From assembly GCA_951812665.1 (NCBI GenBank), contig CATOST010000002.1:1-64000 (forward strand): DNA of 64,000 nt, given 5' to 3'. Positions 8,252 through 18,880 of this stretch are shown piece by piece (positions within the stretch are counted from its first letter, which is position 1; each line of letters opens with the position of its first letter). A model generated the notes under the pieces. That model had not been told where the DNA came from. It did not search any database and saw only the letters and a program-made list of their open reading frames with translations. Position numbers and translations under genes: made by a program. Origin of the DNA: an uncultured Acidobacteriota bacterium. GTDB lineage: Bacteria; Acidobacteriota; UBA6911; RPQK01; JAJDTT01.

Positions 8252-8411
8252 CAGCCCGCGTTAAAAGTCATCATGGCATTTGAACGTCCCTGCATCGTGC
8301 GCGGACTGCGTTGCTATCGGCTCAGATACTCCCGGTATGCCCCCTCCGTTGCGCCTGGTCCGGCGGGCGCAGGAACGGTCTCGGTGCTCGCGGGACTTTC
8401 ACCATGGACTG
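8252..8411 (+). repeat. Dispersed intergenic element, family A, copy 2
   Basis: Begins CAGCCCGCGTTAAAAGTC (8252-8269) and ends GACTTTCACCATGGACTG (about 8394-8411), directly against the rsmG stop codon at 8412-8414. Its middle and right half are nearly the same as copy 1, including GCGCCTGGTCCGGCGGGCGC and the palindrome around ACTCCCGGTATG. The gap 8062-8411 thus holds only parS and this element, plus any parA promoter, which was not identified. Confidence 0.85.
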
Positions 8412-9005
8412 TTAGCCGAATAGCGTCGCAAAACGGCGCCGCGAGCCCGGAACCCGTTCCCGGCGAACGTATCGTCGTCCCTTCAGGGTTTCGCTGAGCT
8501 TCTCACCATGAAGCGCCAATAGCGGGATGCCGCGGTGGTCCAAAGTTTCGGACAACCTGGGTGACGGCTTGAGTCCGCGAATCGTAACCAGTTGGACGCC
8601 CTCCCAGTCGGCGGCGGCCTCGGCCTCTCCATGAACGATCCGGGTCCGCAGGGAAAGGGTCCGGGCGACTTCCTTCAAAAAAACGGTCTTCTTGAAGTTC
8701 TTTTCGATCAGGGTCAGGGAGAGGCCAGGGTAATAGAGTTGCATCGCCAGGCCTGGGAAACCCGCTCCGCTACCGACGTCCACTACGGCCTGGCTCGGCT
8801 CCAGAAACCGCTGTGCCAGCCAGAACGACTCGAAGAAATGAAATCGCAACTCGTCATCCATTCGAACCAGGCGTGTCAGGTTCAGCCGCGAGTTCCATTT
8901 CGCCAGCAGCCGGAGATAGGTCCGGACGCCGTTCCGTTGCGCTGGGTTCAGGGTGAGGCTGAAGAGGGTTTCAAGCGAAGAGACGCATTTGGAGAAGCGG
9001 CTCAT
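8412..9005 (-). CDS. rsmG: 16S rRNA (guanine-527-N7)-methyltransferase RsmG
   Basis: SAM-dependent methylation of G527 of 16S rRNA. The 197-residue product has the SAM motif [17 protein letters not shown], the segment [19 protein letters not shown], and VTIRGLKP where most members have TARAVA. The ATG at 9005-9003 overlaps the mnmG stop (ATGA); a longer frame to 9611 would lie inside mnmG and is rejected. The mnmG-rsmG pair (gidA-gidB) is the conserved order. The C-terminal tail ends [16 protein letters not shown]. Confidence 0.94.
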   Translation of the reverse strand: MSRFSKCVSSLETLFSLTLNPAQRNGVRTYLRLLAKWNSRLNLTRLVRMDDELRFHFFESFWLAQRFLEPSQAVVDVGSGAGFPGLAMQLYYPGLSLTLIEKNFKKTVFLKEVARTLSLRTRIVHGEAEAAADWEGVQLVTIRGLKPSPRLSETLDHRGIPLLALHGEKLSETLKGRRYVRRERVPGSRRRFATLFG

Positions 9006-10906
9006 GCTTGGGAAATCGTTCCGGCGACAGGCGCCCGCACCAGAGACCTTCTTCTCACTTCGAGGTGAATGCTCAGCATCGACAGAGCGGCAGGAGTGAT
9101 TCCGGGTATTCGAGAAGCCTGACCCAGGCTGGTGGGGCGAACTCGCTCCAGACGCTCCTTCATTTCCAGGGAAAGCCCGTTGACGTGGCCGAAGTCGAGT
9201 TCGGCAGGGATGATTCTGCCCTCCATGTTCTTCAGCCGTCGGACATCGTCCAGCTGCAGGCGGATATAACCTTCGTACCGGATCTGCGTCTGAACGACCT
9301 GCCCCTCCTCCCGGCTCAGAGAATGTCCGTGCGCCCTCAAAATGGGAGTCATGTCGCGAATGTCGACCTCGGGCCGCTTGAGCAGACGGTCCAGGCAGGC
9401 TCCACGGGGAGCGCCGGTCTGCAGCCGCAGGTCCTCGAGCAGGGGGGACGCTTTCTTCAGACGAGTTTTTCGCAAAAATTCGATGGCCTCGTCGATCCGC
9501 TTCCATTTGTGCTGGAATCGGTCGAAGAGCTTCGATGAAACCAGTCCCAGCTTGTGGCCGTGAGGCATGAGTCGACGGTCCGCATTGTCGATCCTGAGCA
9601 GCAGGCGGCACTCGGCCCTGGAGGTGAACATCCGATACGGTTCGTCGACATCCTTGGTGACCAGATCGTCCACCAGGATACCCAGGTAGCTCTCGCTGCG
9701 GCTGGGCACGAAGGGCTCGCCCCCGGCGGCCTTGAGGGCGGCATTGATTCCGGCCAGAATTCCCTGGCCGGCGGCTTCCTCATAGCCTGTGGTCCCGTTG
9801 ATCTGGCCGGCATGAAATAATCCCTCGACCTTCTTGGTCTCCAGCGAAGGCCGCAACTCCGACGGCTGGACGTAGTCATATTCGACGGCGTAACCCGGCC
9901 GGATCATGGTCGCTTCTTCCAAGCCGTCGATCTGGGCCAGAATTTCTTCCTGCACGTCCACCGGGAGGCTGGTAGAGAGGCCGCTCACATAGATGAGCCC
10001 GGAATCGAGTCCTTCCGGCTCCAAGAAGAGCTGATGACGGTCGTGGTGCGGAAATTTCACCACCTTGTCTTCGATCGAGGGGCAATAACGAGGTCCGAGA
10101 CCCACGATGTCTCCGCTGTAGAGGGGGCTGCGGTGCAGGTTGTTGCGGATCACATCGTGGACTCGGTCGTTGGTGAGCGTGAGCCAACAGTCGACTTGGC
10201 GCAGTTTCGGCTCGTGGCTTTGGAATGAGAACAAGGTGGGATCCGGATCGCTGGGCTGGACTTGGAAACGCGAGAAGTCGATGCTTTTCTTATCAAGCCG
10301 CGGTGGTGTCCCCGTCTTCAGCCGGCCGAGGCGAAAGCCGATGGACTTCAAGGAGCGCGCGAGCTGCACGGAAGCCTTTTCTCCTGAACGGCCGGCACGA
10401 AACTTCTTCTGTCCCAGATGGCAGAGCCCGTTCAGGAAGGTGCCGGTGGTCAAAACGACGCAGGGTGCGTCGACCCGATCGCCGGCAGCGGTTTCGATGC
10501 CGGCGATTCGGTTCCCATTCCGCAACAGGGCCGTGGCTTCTGCCTGGACCACCGTGAGGTTTTTCCGGCAACGGAGCCGATGTTGCATCTCCTGCCGGTA
10601 GAGTTTCTTGTCGCACTGGGCGCGAGGGGCTTGGACGGCAGGCCCGCGACTCCGATTGAGCAGGCGGAAATGGATTCCGTTCGAATCCGCCACTTGGCCG
10701 ATGAGGCCCCCCAAGGCATCGATCTCCCGCACCAGGTGACCCTTGCCGATGCCCCCAACGGAGGGGTTGCACGACATCTGGGCAATCATTTCGCAGTTTA
10801 TGGTGACCAGGGCGGTATTGGCCCCCATTCGGGCCGCGGCAAATGCCGCCTCGCAACCGGCGTGGCCGCCCCCAATGACAATGACGTCGACTGAGAGATC
10901 GGGCAT
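9002..10906 (-). CDS. mnmG: tRNA uridine-5-carboxymethylaminomethyl modification enzyme MnmG
   Basis: FAD-dependent partner of MnmE. The 634-residue protein opens [28 protein letters not shown] with the FAD-binding GxGxxG-type motif, and carries the family signatures [32 protein letters not shown] and [16 protein letters not shown]. The start ATG at 10906 is chosen because the further upstream frame (to 10963) adds residues not expected for the family. It is the first gene of the mnmG-rsmG-parA-parB series. Confidence 0.95.
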   Translation of the reverse strand: MPDLSVDVIVIGGGHAGCEAAFAAARMGANTALVTINCEMIAQMSCNPSVGGIGKGHLVREIDALGGLIGQVADSNGIHFRLLNRSRGPAVQAPRAQCDKKLYRQEMQHRLRCRKNLTVVQAEATALLRNGNRIAGIETAAGDRVDAPCVVLTTGTFLNGLCHLGQKKFRAGRSGEKASVQLARSLKSIGFRLGRLKTGTPPRLDKKSIDFSRFQVQPSDPDPTLFSFQSHEPKLRQVDCWLTLTNDRVHDVIRNNLHRSPLYSGDIVGLGPRYCPSIEDKVVKFPHHDRHQLFLEPEGLDSGLIYVSGLSTSLPVDVQEEILAQIDGLEEATMIRPGYAVEYDYVQPSELRPSLETKKVEGLFHAGQINGTTGYEEAAGQGILAGINAALKAAGGEPFVPSRSESYLGILVDDLVTKDVDEPYRMFTSRAECRLLLRIDNADRRLMPHGHKLGLVSSKLFDRFQHKWKRIDEAIEFLRKTRLKKASPLLEDLRLQTGAPRGACLDRLLKRPEVDIRDMTPILRAHGHSLSREEGQVVQTQIRYEGYIRLQLDDVRRLKNMEGRIIPAELDFGHVNGLSLEMKERLERVRPTSLGQASRIPGITPAALSMLSIHLEVRRRSLVRAPVAGTISQA

Positions 10907-10973
10907 GGCGGGGAGTATATCCGAGTCGTCGCAGCAGCACGCGTCCCAAATGGACCCGGCCACGAAGGATGTA

Positions 10974-11237
10974 CTACTCGGGGCTGATCTTCAGCGAGCG
11001 CAGAAACTTCTCGTCCTGACCCGTCAACTGCAGCCGGACCGCTGACAGTTTCTTGGCTGGCGCCGCTCCGCTCCCCCTGGCATTGAAACCGATGGTGGCT
11101 TCGATGATGAGGAAGACGTCGTATCCGTGTTCTCGAATACCCTGAATGGCGGCGTTGATCTGGGGGGAGGTGACGAGGGCGTCGTTGATGGCCGACTCGA
11201 GTTGCTTCTTGTATTCCTTCAGCTGCCCGTCTTGCAT
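10974..11237 (-). CDS. Small conserved-looking protein of unknown function
   Basis: An 87-residue frame starting [20 protein letters not shown], followed by [28 protein letters not shown] and a charged tail that includes [17 protein letters not shown]. It looks like two helices and one hydrophobic strand (VFLIIEATI), without a signal peptide. The ATG at 11237 is preferred to the longer frame at 11276 because of GGGTGGAA just upstream. It stands alone between mnmG and a divergent mutase gene. I do not recognise a family and infer no function. Codon pattern resembles its neighbours, so it is probably a real gene. Confidence 0.6.
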   Translation of the reverse strand: MQDGQLKEYKKQLESAINDALVTSPQINAAIQGIREHGYDVFLIIEATIGFNARGSGAAPAKKLSAVRLQLTGQDEKFLRSLKISPE

Positions 11238-11280
11238 TTGAGTTCCACCCTTCCCGTTGCTAACATCCATCCGCAATCAA

Positions 11281-11298
11281 GCAAGGCTGCAGCCTTGC
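11281..11298. repeat. 18-bp perfect palindrome between divergent genes
   Basis: GCAAGGCTGCAGCCTTGC reads the same on both strands. It lies between the start of the small unknown gene (11237) and the mutase start (11352). It could be an operator, part of a hairpin, or an intergenic repeat; nothing here decides between these. Confidence 0.6.
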
Positions 11299-11351
11299 GG
11301 AACTCTGGCCTTGAATTGAGCCCATGATATCAAACGCGAGATGCTTGTAAA

Positions 11352-12953
11352 GTGACAAAGGATGCCACCCGATTGAGTTCCGGGGCCGGTGCCGGCGAGC
11401 CCGAGCAGACCTGCTTCGGGCCCGAAGACGTGCCGGAATTCGACGAGAATACGGATCTGGGGGAACCGGGCGGCTATCCTTTCACTCGCGGCGCTTATCC
11501 TGGCATGTATCGTGACCGGCTCTGGACGATCCGCCAGTATTCGGGTTACGCCACGGCTCGAGAATCCAACCGTCGATACCGTTATCTTCTCGCTCAGGGA
11601 AACCGGGGCCTGTCGGTAGCGTTCGACCTGCCGACTCAGCTGGGCTTGGATTCGGACCACCCCTTGGCGGAGGGAGAGGTCGGCCGCGCCGGCGTTGCCA
11701 TCGATGGCCTCCGGGACATGGAGACCTTATTTCGTGAAATCGACCTGAGCCGGGTCTCCACCTCCATGACCATCAATGCAACCGCGCCGATTCTGCTGGC
11801 GCTCTATCTGGTTCAGGCACGCCGGCAAGGAACCTCCTGGGGGGCGGTGCGGGGCACGGTCCAAAATGACATTCTCAAGGAATACATTGCCCGCGGCACC
11901 TATCTCTACCCGGTGGAGGCGTCCCTCCGGTTGGTCACCGACCTGGTGACGTTCTGCCAGGGGACGGTTCCCGGATGGAATCCCATATCCATCAGCGGCT
12001 ACCATATCCGGGAGGCCGGCTCTACGGCCGCTCAGGAAATCGGTTTCACTCTGGCCAATGCCGAGACCTACGTCGAATCGGTCTTGAAGGCGGGCCTCCA
12101 CATCGATGACTTCGCCCCCCGGCTCTCCTTTTTCTTCGCCGCCCACAACGACCTTTTCGAGGAAGTGGCCAAGTTCCGGGCGGCGCGCCGGCTCTGGGCC
12201 CGTTGCGTCAAGGAACGCTGGGGCGCCGCGAATCCGAAGTCCTGCCTGATGCGTTTTCATACCCAGACTGGCGGCAGTACGCTGACGGCGCAGCAGCCCG
12301 ACAACAACGTGGTCCGAACCACAGTACAGGCGTTGGCTGCGGTCCTGGGCGGCACCCAGTCGCTTCACACCAATGGGAAGGACGAGGCGATGTCGCTTCC
12401 GACGGAGGCCGCCGCTCAGTTGGCGCTTCGGACCCAACAGATTCTGGCCCACGAATCAGGTCTGACGGACGTGGCGGATCCGCTCGGCGGGAGTTGGTAC
12501 CTGGAGCAGCTCACGAGCCGCCTGGAGGAGGAATCGCAGAGCTATCTGGAGCACATCCGGTCCCTGGGAGGGATGGTGCCGGCCATCGAGAGCGGGTTCA
12601 TCCAACGAGAGATCCAGGATTCGGCCCATCGTCTCCAGAGAACCTTGGAATCGGGGGAAAGGGTGGTCGTGGGGGTCAATCGGTTTCAAGATGAAGAGCC
12701 GGCGGACATTGAGTTGCTGAGGGTGGATCCGGAGACGAGAGAACGGCAAATCGTGGAATTGTCGCGGCATCGGGCCCGGCGGGACCGGGACCGCTGGGAG
12801 CGATCCGTGGAGAGATTGACCCGAATGGCCCGGGGACGGGAGAATCTGATGGCCGCCATCATAGAGGCGGTCGAGGCAGGCGCGACGGTTGGAGAAATGT
12901 CTGCTGCCATGGGTGAGGTGTTCGGAAAATATCGGGAGCAGGTGGTGCTGTAG
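11352..12953 (+). CDS. Methylmalonyl-CoA mutase, large (alpha) subunit without B12 domain
   Basis: Isomerises methylmalonyl-CoA and succinyl-CoA using adenosylcobalamin. The 533-residue protein covers the substrate-binding barrel only: [74 protein letters not shown] and [14 protein letters not shown]. The C-terminal B12-binding domain is absent, as in split mutases where that domain is a separate small protein; it is not in this window. Tyr in RQYSGY favours methylmalonyl-CoA over isobutyryl-CoA, but substrate is inferred. It starts with GTG at 11352. About 160 bases of plain non-coding sequence follow it. Confidence 0.9.
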   Translation: MTKDATRLSSGAGAGEPEQTCFGPEDVPEFDENTDLGEPGGYPFTRGAYPGMYRDRLWTIRQYSGYATARESNRRYRYLLAQGNRGLSVAFDLPTQLGLDSDHPLAEGEVGRAGVAIDGLRDMETLFREIDLSRVSTSMTINATAPILLALYLVQARRQGTSWGAVRGTVQNDILKEYIARGTYLYPVEASLRLVTDLVTFCQGTVPGWNPISISGYHIREAGSTAAQEIGFTLANAETYVESVLKAGLHIDDFAPRLSFFFAAHNDLFEEVAKFRAARRLWARCVKERWGAANPKSCLMRFHTQTGGSTLTAQQPDNNVVRTTVQALAAVLGGTQSLHTNGKDEAMSLPTEAAAQLALRTQQILAHESGLTDVADPLGGSWYLEQLTSRLEEESQSYLEHIRSLGGMVPAIESGFIQREIQDSAHRLQRTLESGERVVVGVNRFQDEEPADIELLRVDPETRERQIVELSRHRARRDRDRWERSVERLTRMARGRENLMAAIIEAVEAGATVGEMSAAMGEVFGKYREQVVL

Positions 12954-13116
12954 CTTCCAGGATCCGGAACTTCTATCGATAACCTATTCAATATCAGATG
13001 TTTGCAGGCAATTCGTCGGGATGGAATCCGGTGACGGCAAGGGCTTGGAATGAAACCCTTCAGTCCCTTTCTCCCAGCCTTGCAGTTACCGAAACCGAAC
13101 AGGGAACTTGAGCGAG

Positions 13117-14346
13117 ATGGCCGATTTGCTTCCCTATGAAGATGCCTTGGAACGGATTCTCTCCCAATGTCCGGCCCCGGTGACGGTTGCGCTGCCGTTG
13201 GAGCGGTGCCTGGATCGGGTTCTGGCGTCTCCCGTCCATGCCGACGCGGACGTGCCTCCATTCAACAAATCGTTCATGGATGGTTTTGCCGTCCGCAGCG
13301 CCGACGTCAGGAAAGTTCCGGTGCGCCTGGGCGTGGTTGGAGAGGTGGCCGCCGGAGCAGATTCATTGCCGTCCGTCGCTCCGGGCGAGACGGTACGGAT
13401 CATGACCGGGGCGCCTGTCCCCCCCGACACCGATGCGGTGCAGATGGTGGAGGAATCGAGAATGGTCGATGGGTCCACCGTGGAGATCTTGAAAACGGTA
13501 GCGCCGGGAGCCAACGTCTCGAGACAGGGGAGAGAAGTCTCCAAAGGAAGCGTAGTTCTGGAAGCGGGAAGCTTGATCGGTCCCGCCGAGATTGGTGTCC
13601 TGGCTTCCTTCGGTCAGGCTCGCCCGGAAGTCTTTCGCCCACTTTCGGCCGCCGTGGTTTCCACCGGAGATGAGTTGGTTCCGGTCGAAGCACGTCCCCG
13701 GTTCGGGCAGATTCGAAATTCCAACGGCCCCATGATAGCGGCGCTCTGCCGCCGGCTCGGCTTGAAGGTCGAATCGGAGGTCTCGGTGGGGGACGATCCG
13801 GAACCCATTGCGGAGGTCATTCGATCCGGACTGAAATTCGACCTTCTCCTGCTCTCCGGCGGCGTTTCCATGGGCGAGTATGATTTCGTCCACCGGGTCT
13901 TGGAACGAGAAGGAGCCAGACTGATTTTCCACAAAGCCGCCGTCAAACCGGGGAAACCGATCTGCGTGGGCCGGAAGGGGTCGACGCTGGCCTTCGGGCT
14001 TCCCGGCAATCCGGTTTCGGCGTTCGTCACCTTTCAGCTCTTTGTGAGGCCGCTGGTTCGCCAATGGATGGGATTCGAATCCGTTTCTCTCCGCCGGATC
14101 GAGGCGACGTTGACTCAGGCGGTCTCCCACAAGCCGGGCCGCACCTTCTTCAAACCGGCCCGCACGGACTGGAGCGGAACCCTTCGGGTTTCCCCCGTCG
14201 AGACGGGCGGGTCTGCCGATCTGACGGGATTCGCCAGAGCGGATTCCCTGTTGATCATACCTTCCCACGTCTCCGGGATCGCTGCCGGAGCGCGGGTCTC
14301 GGTTCTGCTCCTCGACGCCGATCCGGGTCGAGGCCGACTGGCATGA
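13117..14346 (+). CDS. moeA: Molybdopterin molybdenumtransferase MoeA
   Basis: Inserts molybdenum into adenylated molybdopterin. The 409-residue protein has the N-terminal PPFNKSFMDGFAVRSADV motif, IMTGAPVPPDTDAVQMVEE, the MoCF-biosynthesis domain with STGDELV, GQIRNSNGPMIAALC, LLLSGGVSMGEYDFV and LPGNPVSAFVTFQLFVRP, and the C-terminal beta-barrel. The start is taken as ATG 13117 (MADLLPYEDALERI); TTG 13108 is an alternative. It is followed 11 bases later by moaC, giving a molybdenum cofactor pair. Confidence 0.95.
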   Translation: MADLLPYEDALERILSQCPAPVTVALPLERCLDRVLASPVHADADVPPFNKSFMDGFAVRSADVRKVPVRLGVVGEVAAGADSLPSVAPGETVRIMTGAPVPPDTDAVQMVEESRMVDGSTVEILKTVAPGANVSRQGREVSKGSVVLEAGSLIGPAEIGVLASFGQARPEVFRPLSAAVVSTGDELVPVEARPRFGQIRNSNGPMIAALCRRLGLKVESEVSVGDDPEPIAEVIRSGLKFDLLLLSGGVSMGEYDFVHRVLEREGARLIFHKAAVKPGKPICVGRKGSTLAFGLPGNPVSAFVTFQLFVRPLVRQWMGFESVSLRRIEATLTQAVSHKPGRTFFKPARTDWSGTLRVSPVETGGSADLTGFARADSLLIIPSHVSGIAAGARVSVLLLDADPGRGRLA

Positions 14347-14357
14347 GAGGAGGTGGG

Positions 14358-14813
14358 ATGACGCGGCTGACCCATGTCGATTCGACGGGAAAAGCGCGCA
14401 TGGTGGACATCGGCGGCAAAGACCTGGTTCGCAGGACGGCGGCGGCCGAGGGACGGGTCCTGATTTCGGAGCAGGCGCGCCAAGTGATATTGGATGCCGG
14501 TCTTCCCAAGGGAAACCCATTCGAAGTCGCCCGTCTGGCCGGCATCGAGGCGGCCAAGCGGACCAGCGGGCTGATTCCGCTCTGCCACAATATCAACCTG
14601 GATTTCGTGGATGTGGACGTGGACGTGGACGAGTCCGGGTTCTTGATCCGGAGCCGGGTCAGCTGCCGCTGGGCGACCGGTGTGGAGATGGAAGCATTGA
14701 CAGCGGTTGCCGTCACCGCCCTCACCCTCTACGACATGTGCAAGGCAGTGGACTCGAGAATGGCGATCTCACAGATTCGTCTCCTGGAAAAGACGAAGTC
14801 CCCCCTTCCCTGA
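14358..14813 (+). CDS. moaC: Cyclic pyranopterin monophosphate synthase MoaC
   Basis: Second step of molybdenum cofactor synthesis, forming cPMP. The 151-residue product begins MTRLTHVDSTGKARMVDIGGK and carries KGNPFEVARLAGIEAAKRT, LIPLCHNI and the C-terminal GVEMEALTAVAVTALTLYDMCKAVD, the core of the active site. The ATG at 14358 follows a strong GAGAGGAGGTGGG, so the longer frame from 14064 inside moeA is rejected. Length is close to the family norm. Confidence 0.96.
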   Translation: MTRLTHVDSTGKARMVDIGGKDLVRRTAAAEGRVLISEQARQVILDAGLPKGNPFEVARLAGIEAAKRTSGLIPLCHNINLDFVDVDVDVDESGFLIRSRVSCRWATGVEMEALTAVAVTALTLYDMCKAVDSRMAISQIRLLEKTKSPLP

Positions 14814-14850
14814 CCGCATCCAAGACCGAGCCGTCCGCTATAATGGCTCA

Positions 14851-15843
14851 GTGGTCTATCTGACGTTGCTGTTCTGGGGTCTCTTCTGGCCCAGTATCCA
14901 GGATGACGTCCCTCCCGACGCAGAAGAAACCGACACCGGCTTTCGAATCGGTGTCGCCGTCGACCAGGTCTTCCTTTCCGTGAACGCGCGCTCTATCCAG
15001 GGAGGCTTCCTTCAGGGCCTGACCCGGGACCAGTTTACCGTCTACGAGGACGGCGTCCGACAGGAGATCCTGAACTTCTACAGTGAGGCCTTGCCCGTGC
15101 GCGTGGTGCTGTTGGTGGATGTGAGTGGAAGCACGCGGGGCAGCCAGAGTGAGATCCGGCGGGCGGCTCTCCGCTTTGTGGACAGTCTCGGGGAGGAGGA
15201 CCAGATCGCTGTCATCACCTTCAGCAACGTCCCCAAGCTCATTCTCGATTGGACCAACGACCGTCAGCGCATCGAGAATGCGATGCTGAAGATCTATGCC
15301 AAAGGAAAGACCGTTCTGAACGATGCCCTTTACGTGACCTGCGACGACCTCTTGGCAAACGTGTCGGGAAGAAAGGCCATCATTCTTCTCTCCGACGGCA
15401 TCGACACCCACAGCATGGTCAGCGCTGAGGAGGTTCTGGATCTGGTGACCCGCTCCGACGCCATGACCTACGTCGCCTCGACGGTGGAAGCTTACTGGGT
15501 AGGCGCCATGAAGATGCGGATTCAACTCCAGAGCCGAGGCCGGCTCGTCCCCAGGCAGATGACGGACGAGTACATCGTGGGCGTGAAGAAATTCCTCCGC
15601 ACGCTGGCTGATCGAACCGGTGGCCGCGTGCTCGACAGTGAGGCCTTTCGAAGTCTCTCCGACGTCTATGCGCGGGTGGCGGAAGAGCTTAAGAATCAAT
15701 ACTATATCTCCTATCGTCCGACGAATCGAGCCCGTGACGGTTCCTGGCGCGAGGTGACGATTCGGGCAGCGGTTCCAGGGGCGGTGGTTCGTACCCGGCC
15801 CGGATACTACGCGCCCGGGTCGCTGCCGGGTCCCGGGCAGTAG
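14851..15843 (+). CDS. VWFA-domain protein of the acidobacterial type
   Basis: A 330-residue probably exported protein. It has a short hydrophobic start (VVYLTLLFWGLFWPSIQ), a beta-rich segment with NARSIQGGFLQGLTRDQFTVYEDGVRQ, then a von Willebrand A domain with the metal-site motif DVSGSTRG, ITFSNVPKLI and ILLSDGIDT, and a C-terminal NQYYISYRPTN and VRTRPGYYAP. This layout is that of the VWFA-related family (TIGR03436) greatly expanded in Acidobacteriota. GTG at 14851 is the likeliest start; a TATAAT lies just before it at 14839-14844, too close to be sure of its role. Function unknown, probably cell-surface protein contacts. Confidence 0.85.
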   Translation: MVYLTLLFWGLFWPSIQDDVPPDAEETDTGFRIGVAVDQVFLSVNARSIQGGFLQGLTRDQFTVYEDGVRQEILNFYSEALPVRVVLLVDVSGSTRGSQSEIRRAALRFVDSLGEEDQIAVITFSNVPKLILDWTNDRQRIENAMLKIYAKGKTVLNDALYVTCDDLLANVSGRKAIILLSDGIDTHSMVSAEEVLDLVTRSDAMTYVASTVEAYWVGAMKMRIQLQSRGRLVPRQMTDEYIVGVKKFLRTLADRTGGRVLDSEAFRSLSDVYARVAEELKNQYYISYRPTNRARDGSWREVTIRAAVPGAVVRTRPGYYAPGSLPGPGQ

Positions 15844-15985
15844 CCTGCCTTCGCTCCGGCAACAGTCTGGTGCCGCAACGGCCCTGGACCCGTGGCCTCA
15901 GTGCGCGGCGTCCCCCTCCCGCGGTGATACCCGGAGAGTCCTCCGCCGGGTCTGAGAGCGGTTTGAAACGAGGCTGCCGCTCTGG

Positions 15986-16015
15986 TTGACAGAAACAGGA
16001 CCAAATTAGTACTAT
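15986..16015 (+). promoter_or_regulatory. Promoter of the rrf2-suf operon, with possible Rrf2 operator
   Basis: TTGACA at 15986-15991 and TACTAT at 16010-16015 are spaced by 18 bases, about 25 bases upstream of the Rrf2-type regulator gene. The A/T-rich core CCAAATTAGTACTAT over the -10 region is a plausible binding site for the regulator itself, as in other Rrf2-controlled suf/isc operons; that part is inference. Confidence 0.65.
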
Positions 16016-16040
16016 ATGCGCTTGCGGGAGTGATGCGATC

Positions 16041-16520
16041 GTGATGAGAATGAGTAAGGAGGCCGACTACGGAATCGTTCTGTTGACGCATTTTGCCGGT
16101 GGCGAGGGACTGACCTACAGTGCCCGAACACTTTCCGACGAAACCCGGATCCCGCTGCCCATGGTCAGCAAGATCCTCAAGGGGTTGGCCCGGGAAGGAA
16201 TCCTGTCGTCCCGCCGCGGCGCCAAGGGAGGCTATAGTCTGGCACTCAAGCCGGGACGAATCTCGGTGGCGGACATCATCAACGTCATCGAGGGGCCCAT
16301 TGCCATGACCGAGTGCATCGGGACGCCCGGAGAGTGCAAGCAGGAACCGGTCTGCTGTATCCGAAGCAACTGGCAGGTGATCAACCAGGCGGTTCTCGAC
16401 GCGCTGGAGCGGATCAGTCTGCTGGACATGACTTCTCCCCTCTCAGACTCGCTGGTCCCGCTGGAAGCGGGCCGCGGGATGGAGCCGGAACGGCCGCAGG
16501 CCACAAGCTGGAAGCCCTGA
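16041..16520 (+). CDS. Rrf2-family Fe-S-sensing transcription regulator (SufR/IscR-like)
   Basis: A 159-residue winged-helix protein: MSKEADYGIVLLTHFAGG, then YSARTLSDETRIPLPMVSKILKGLAREGIL as helix-turn-helix and SSRRGAKGGYSLA as the wing. The cluster-ligand region CIGTPGECKQEPVCC has the cysteine spacing of IscR-like Rrf2 proteins, so it probably binds an Fe-S cluster and senses cluster supply. GTG 16041, ATG 16044 and ATG 16050 are all possible starts. It is the first gene before sufB, consistent with autoregulation of the suf operon. Confidence 0.9.
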   Translation: MMRMSKEADYGIVLLTHFAGGEGLTYSARTLSDETRIPLPMVSKILKGLAREGILSSRRGAKGGYSLALKPGRISVADIINVIEGPIAMTECIGTPGECKQEPVCCIRSNWQVINQAVLDALERISLLDMTSPLSDSLVPLEAGRGMEPERPQATSWKP

Positions 16521-16561
16521 AGGATTGCCGGAACGACGATTGTCGGTGAGAGAGGAATCCC

Positions 16562-18019
16562 ATGCCTACTGAAATGGAGCAGTTGCAGGATCTGGCGACC
16601 GAGGAATACAAATACGGCTTCTACACCGATGTGGAGGCCGACGAAGTTCCTCCCGGTCTGGACGAAAACACCATCGGGCTGATCGCATCCAAGAAGGGAG
16701 AGCCCGAATGGATGCTCCAGTGGCGACTCAGGGCCTATCGCCGCTGGCAGAAGATGACGGAGCCCGATTGGCCCAATGTCCACTATCCGCCCATCGACTA
16801 CCAGGACATCGTCTACTATTCGGCTCCCAAGTCGAACGGCGACGGCCCCACGAGCCTGGACGACATCGACCCCGAGATCCGCGCCACCTACGAGAAGCTG
16901 GGAATCCCCTTGCGCGAGCAGGAGATGTTGGCCGGAGTCACGGAGGTGGCCGTGGATGCCGTCTTCGACAGTGTCTCGGTAGCTACGACCTTCAAGCAGA
17001 AGCTGTCGGAACTGGGAATCATCTTCTGCTCGTTCAGCGACGCCATTCAGGAGCACCCGGAACTGATTCGGCGCTATCTGGGGTCGGTCGTGCCCCATAC
17101 CGATAATTTCTTTGCGTCCCTGAATTCGGCCGTCTTCACCGACGGTTCCTTCGTCTACGTCCCCAAAGGCGTCCGCTGCCCCATGGAGCTCTCGACCTAT
17201 TTCCGAATCAACGCCGCCAAGACCGGGCAGTTCGAACGCACCCTGATCATCGCCGACGAGGGGTCCTACGTCAGCTATCTGGAGGGCTGCACCGCGCCCA
17301 TGAGAGACGAGAATCAGCTCCACGCGGCGGTGGTGGAGTTGGTGGCGCTGGACCATGCCGAGATCAAGTACTCCACCATTCAGAATTGGTACCCGGGAGA
17401 CAAGGACGGCAAAGGCGGCATCTACAATTTCGTCACCAAACGGGGCAAGTGCCAGGGGGTCAACTCCAAGATCTCGTGGACGCAGGTGGAGACGGGCTCG
17501 GCAATTACCTGGAAGTATCCCAGCTGCATCCTGCTGGGCGACAATTCGGTGGGAGAGTTCTACTCGGTGGCGCTGACCAACAACCGCCAGCAGGCGGATA
17601 CGGGCACCAAGATGATCCACATCGGCAAGAACACCCGGAGCAACATCGTCTCCAAAGGAATTTCGGCCGGCCGTGGACAGAATACCTACCGGGGGCTGGT
17701 CCGGATCGGCTCCCGTGCCGAACGGGCCCGCAACTATACCCAGTGCGATTCCATGTTGATGGGGGACGAGTGTGGAGCCCATACCTTTCCCTATATCGAA
17801 GTGAACAACAGCAGCGCCCACATGGAGCATGAGGCTTCGACCTCCAAGATCGGAGAGGATCAGATCTTCTACTGCCAGCAGCGGGGGCTCTCGGCGGAGG
17901 ATGCCGTCTCCATGATCGTCAATGGCTTTTGCAAGAAGGTGATCAAGGAACTGCCGATGGAATTTGCCGTCGAGGCCCAGAAACTGCTGTCGATCAGCCT
18001 CGAAGGAAGTGTCGGCTAG
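16562..18019 (+). CDS. sufB: Fe-S cluster assembly scaffold SufB
   Basis: Subunit of the SufBCD complex, which builds Fe-S clusters on a scaffold. The 485-residue protein has [50 protein letters not shown], the beta-helix core ([39 protein letters not shown]) and the C-terminal [26 protein letters not shown]. Length and content are normal. ATG 16562 follows GAGAGAGGAATCCC. Its stop codon lies inside the left arm of an inverted repeat before sufC. Confidence 0.97.
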   Translation: MPTEMEQLQDLATEEYKYGFYTDVEADEVPPGLDENTIGLIASKKGEPEWMLQWRLRAYRRWQKMTEPDWPNVHYPPIDYQDIVYYSAPKSNGDGPTSLDDIDPEIRATYEKLGIPLREQEMLAGVTEVAVDAVFDSVSVATTFKQKLSELGIIFCSFSDAIQEHPELIRRYLGSVVPHTDNFFASLNSAVFTDGSFVYVPKGVRCPMELSTYFRINAAKTGQFERTLIIADEGSYVSYLEGCTAPMRDENQLHAAVVELVALDHAEIKYSTIQNWYPGDKDGKGGIYNFVTKRGKCQGVNSKISWTQVETGSAITWKYPSCILLGDNSVGEFYSVALTNNRQQADTGTKMIHIGKNTRSNIVSKGISAGRGQNTYRGLVRIGSRAERARNYTQCDSMLMGDECGAHTFPYIEVNNSSAHMEHEASTSKIGEDQIFYCQQRGLSAEDAVSMIVNGFCKKVIKELPMEFAVEAQKLLSISLEGSVG

Positions 18020-18070
18020 GAGTCTGCACGGCCGCCAGGTTGCCAATCCATCAAGCCGCGAGGCTCCTAG
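18016..18070. repeat. Imperfect inverted repeat in the sufB-sufC gap
   Basis: Left arm CTAGGAGTCTGCACGGC (18016-18032) faces GCCGCGAGGCTCCTAG (18055-18070), with about 22 bases between. The left arm includes the sufB stop codon and is very like the arm of the longer element at 38126-38288 (AGGAGTCTGCGCGGC). It may fold in the suf mRNA and affect relative expression of sufB and sufC. Confidence 0.55.
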
Positions 18071-18088
18071 ACTCAGGAAGGGAATCCA

Positions 18089-18856
<768 letters not shown>

Positions 18857-18880
18857 TCCGGGATCGAGGTACGAATCGAA

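Noticed and set aside
9006-9611. Long upstream extension of the rsmG frame
   Set aside because: It lies inside mnmG on the same strand in another frame; the ATG at 9005 overlapping the mnmG stop is the natural start.
14839-14844. TATAAT immediately before the VWFA gene
   Set aside because: Only about seven bases from the likely start and no -35 at the right distance; not listed as a promoter.
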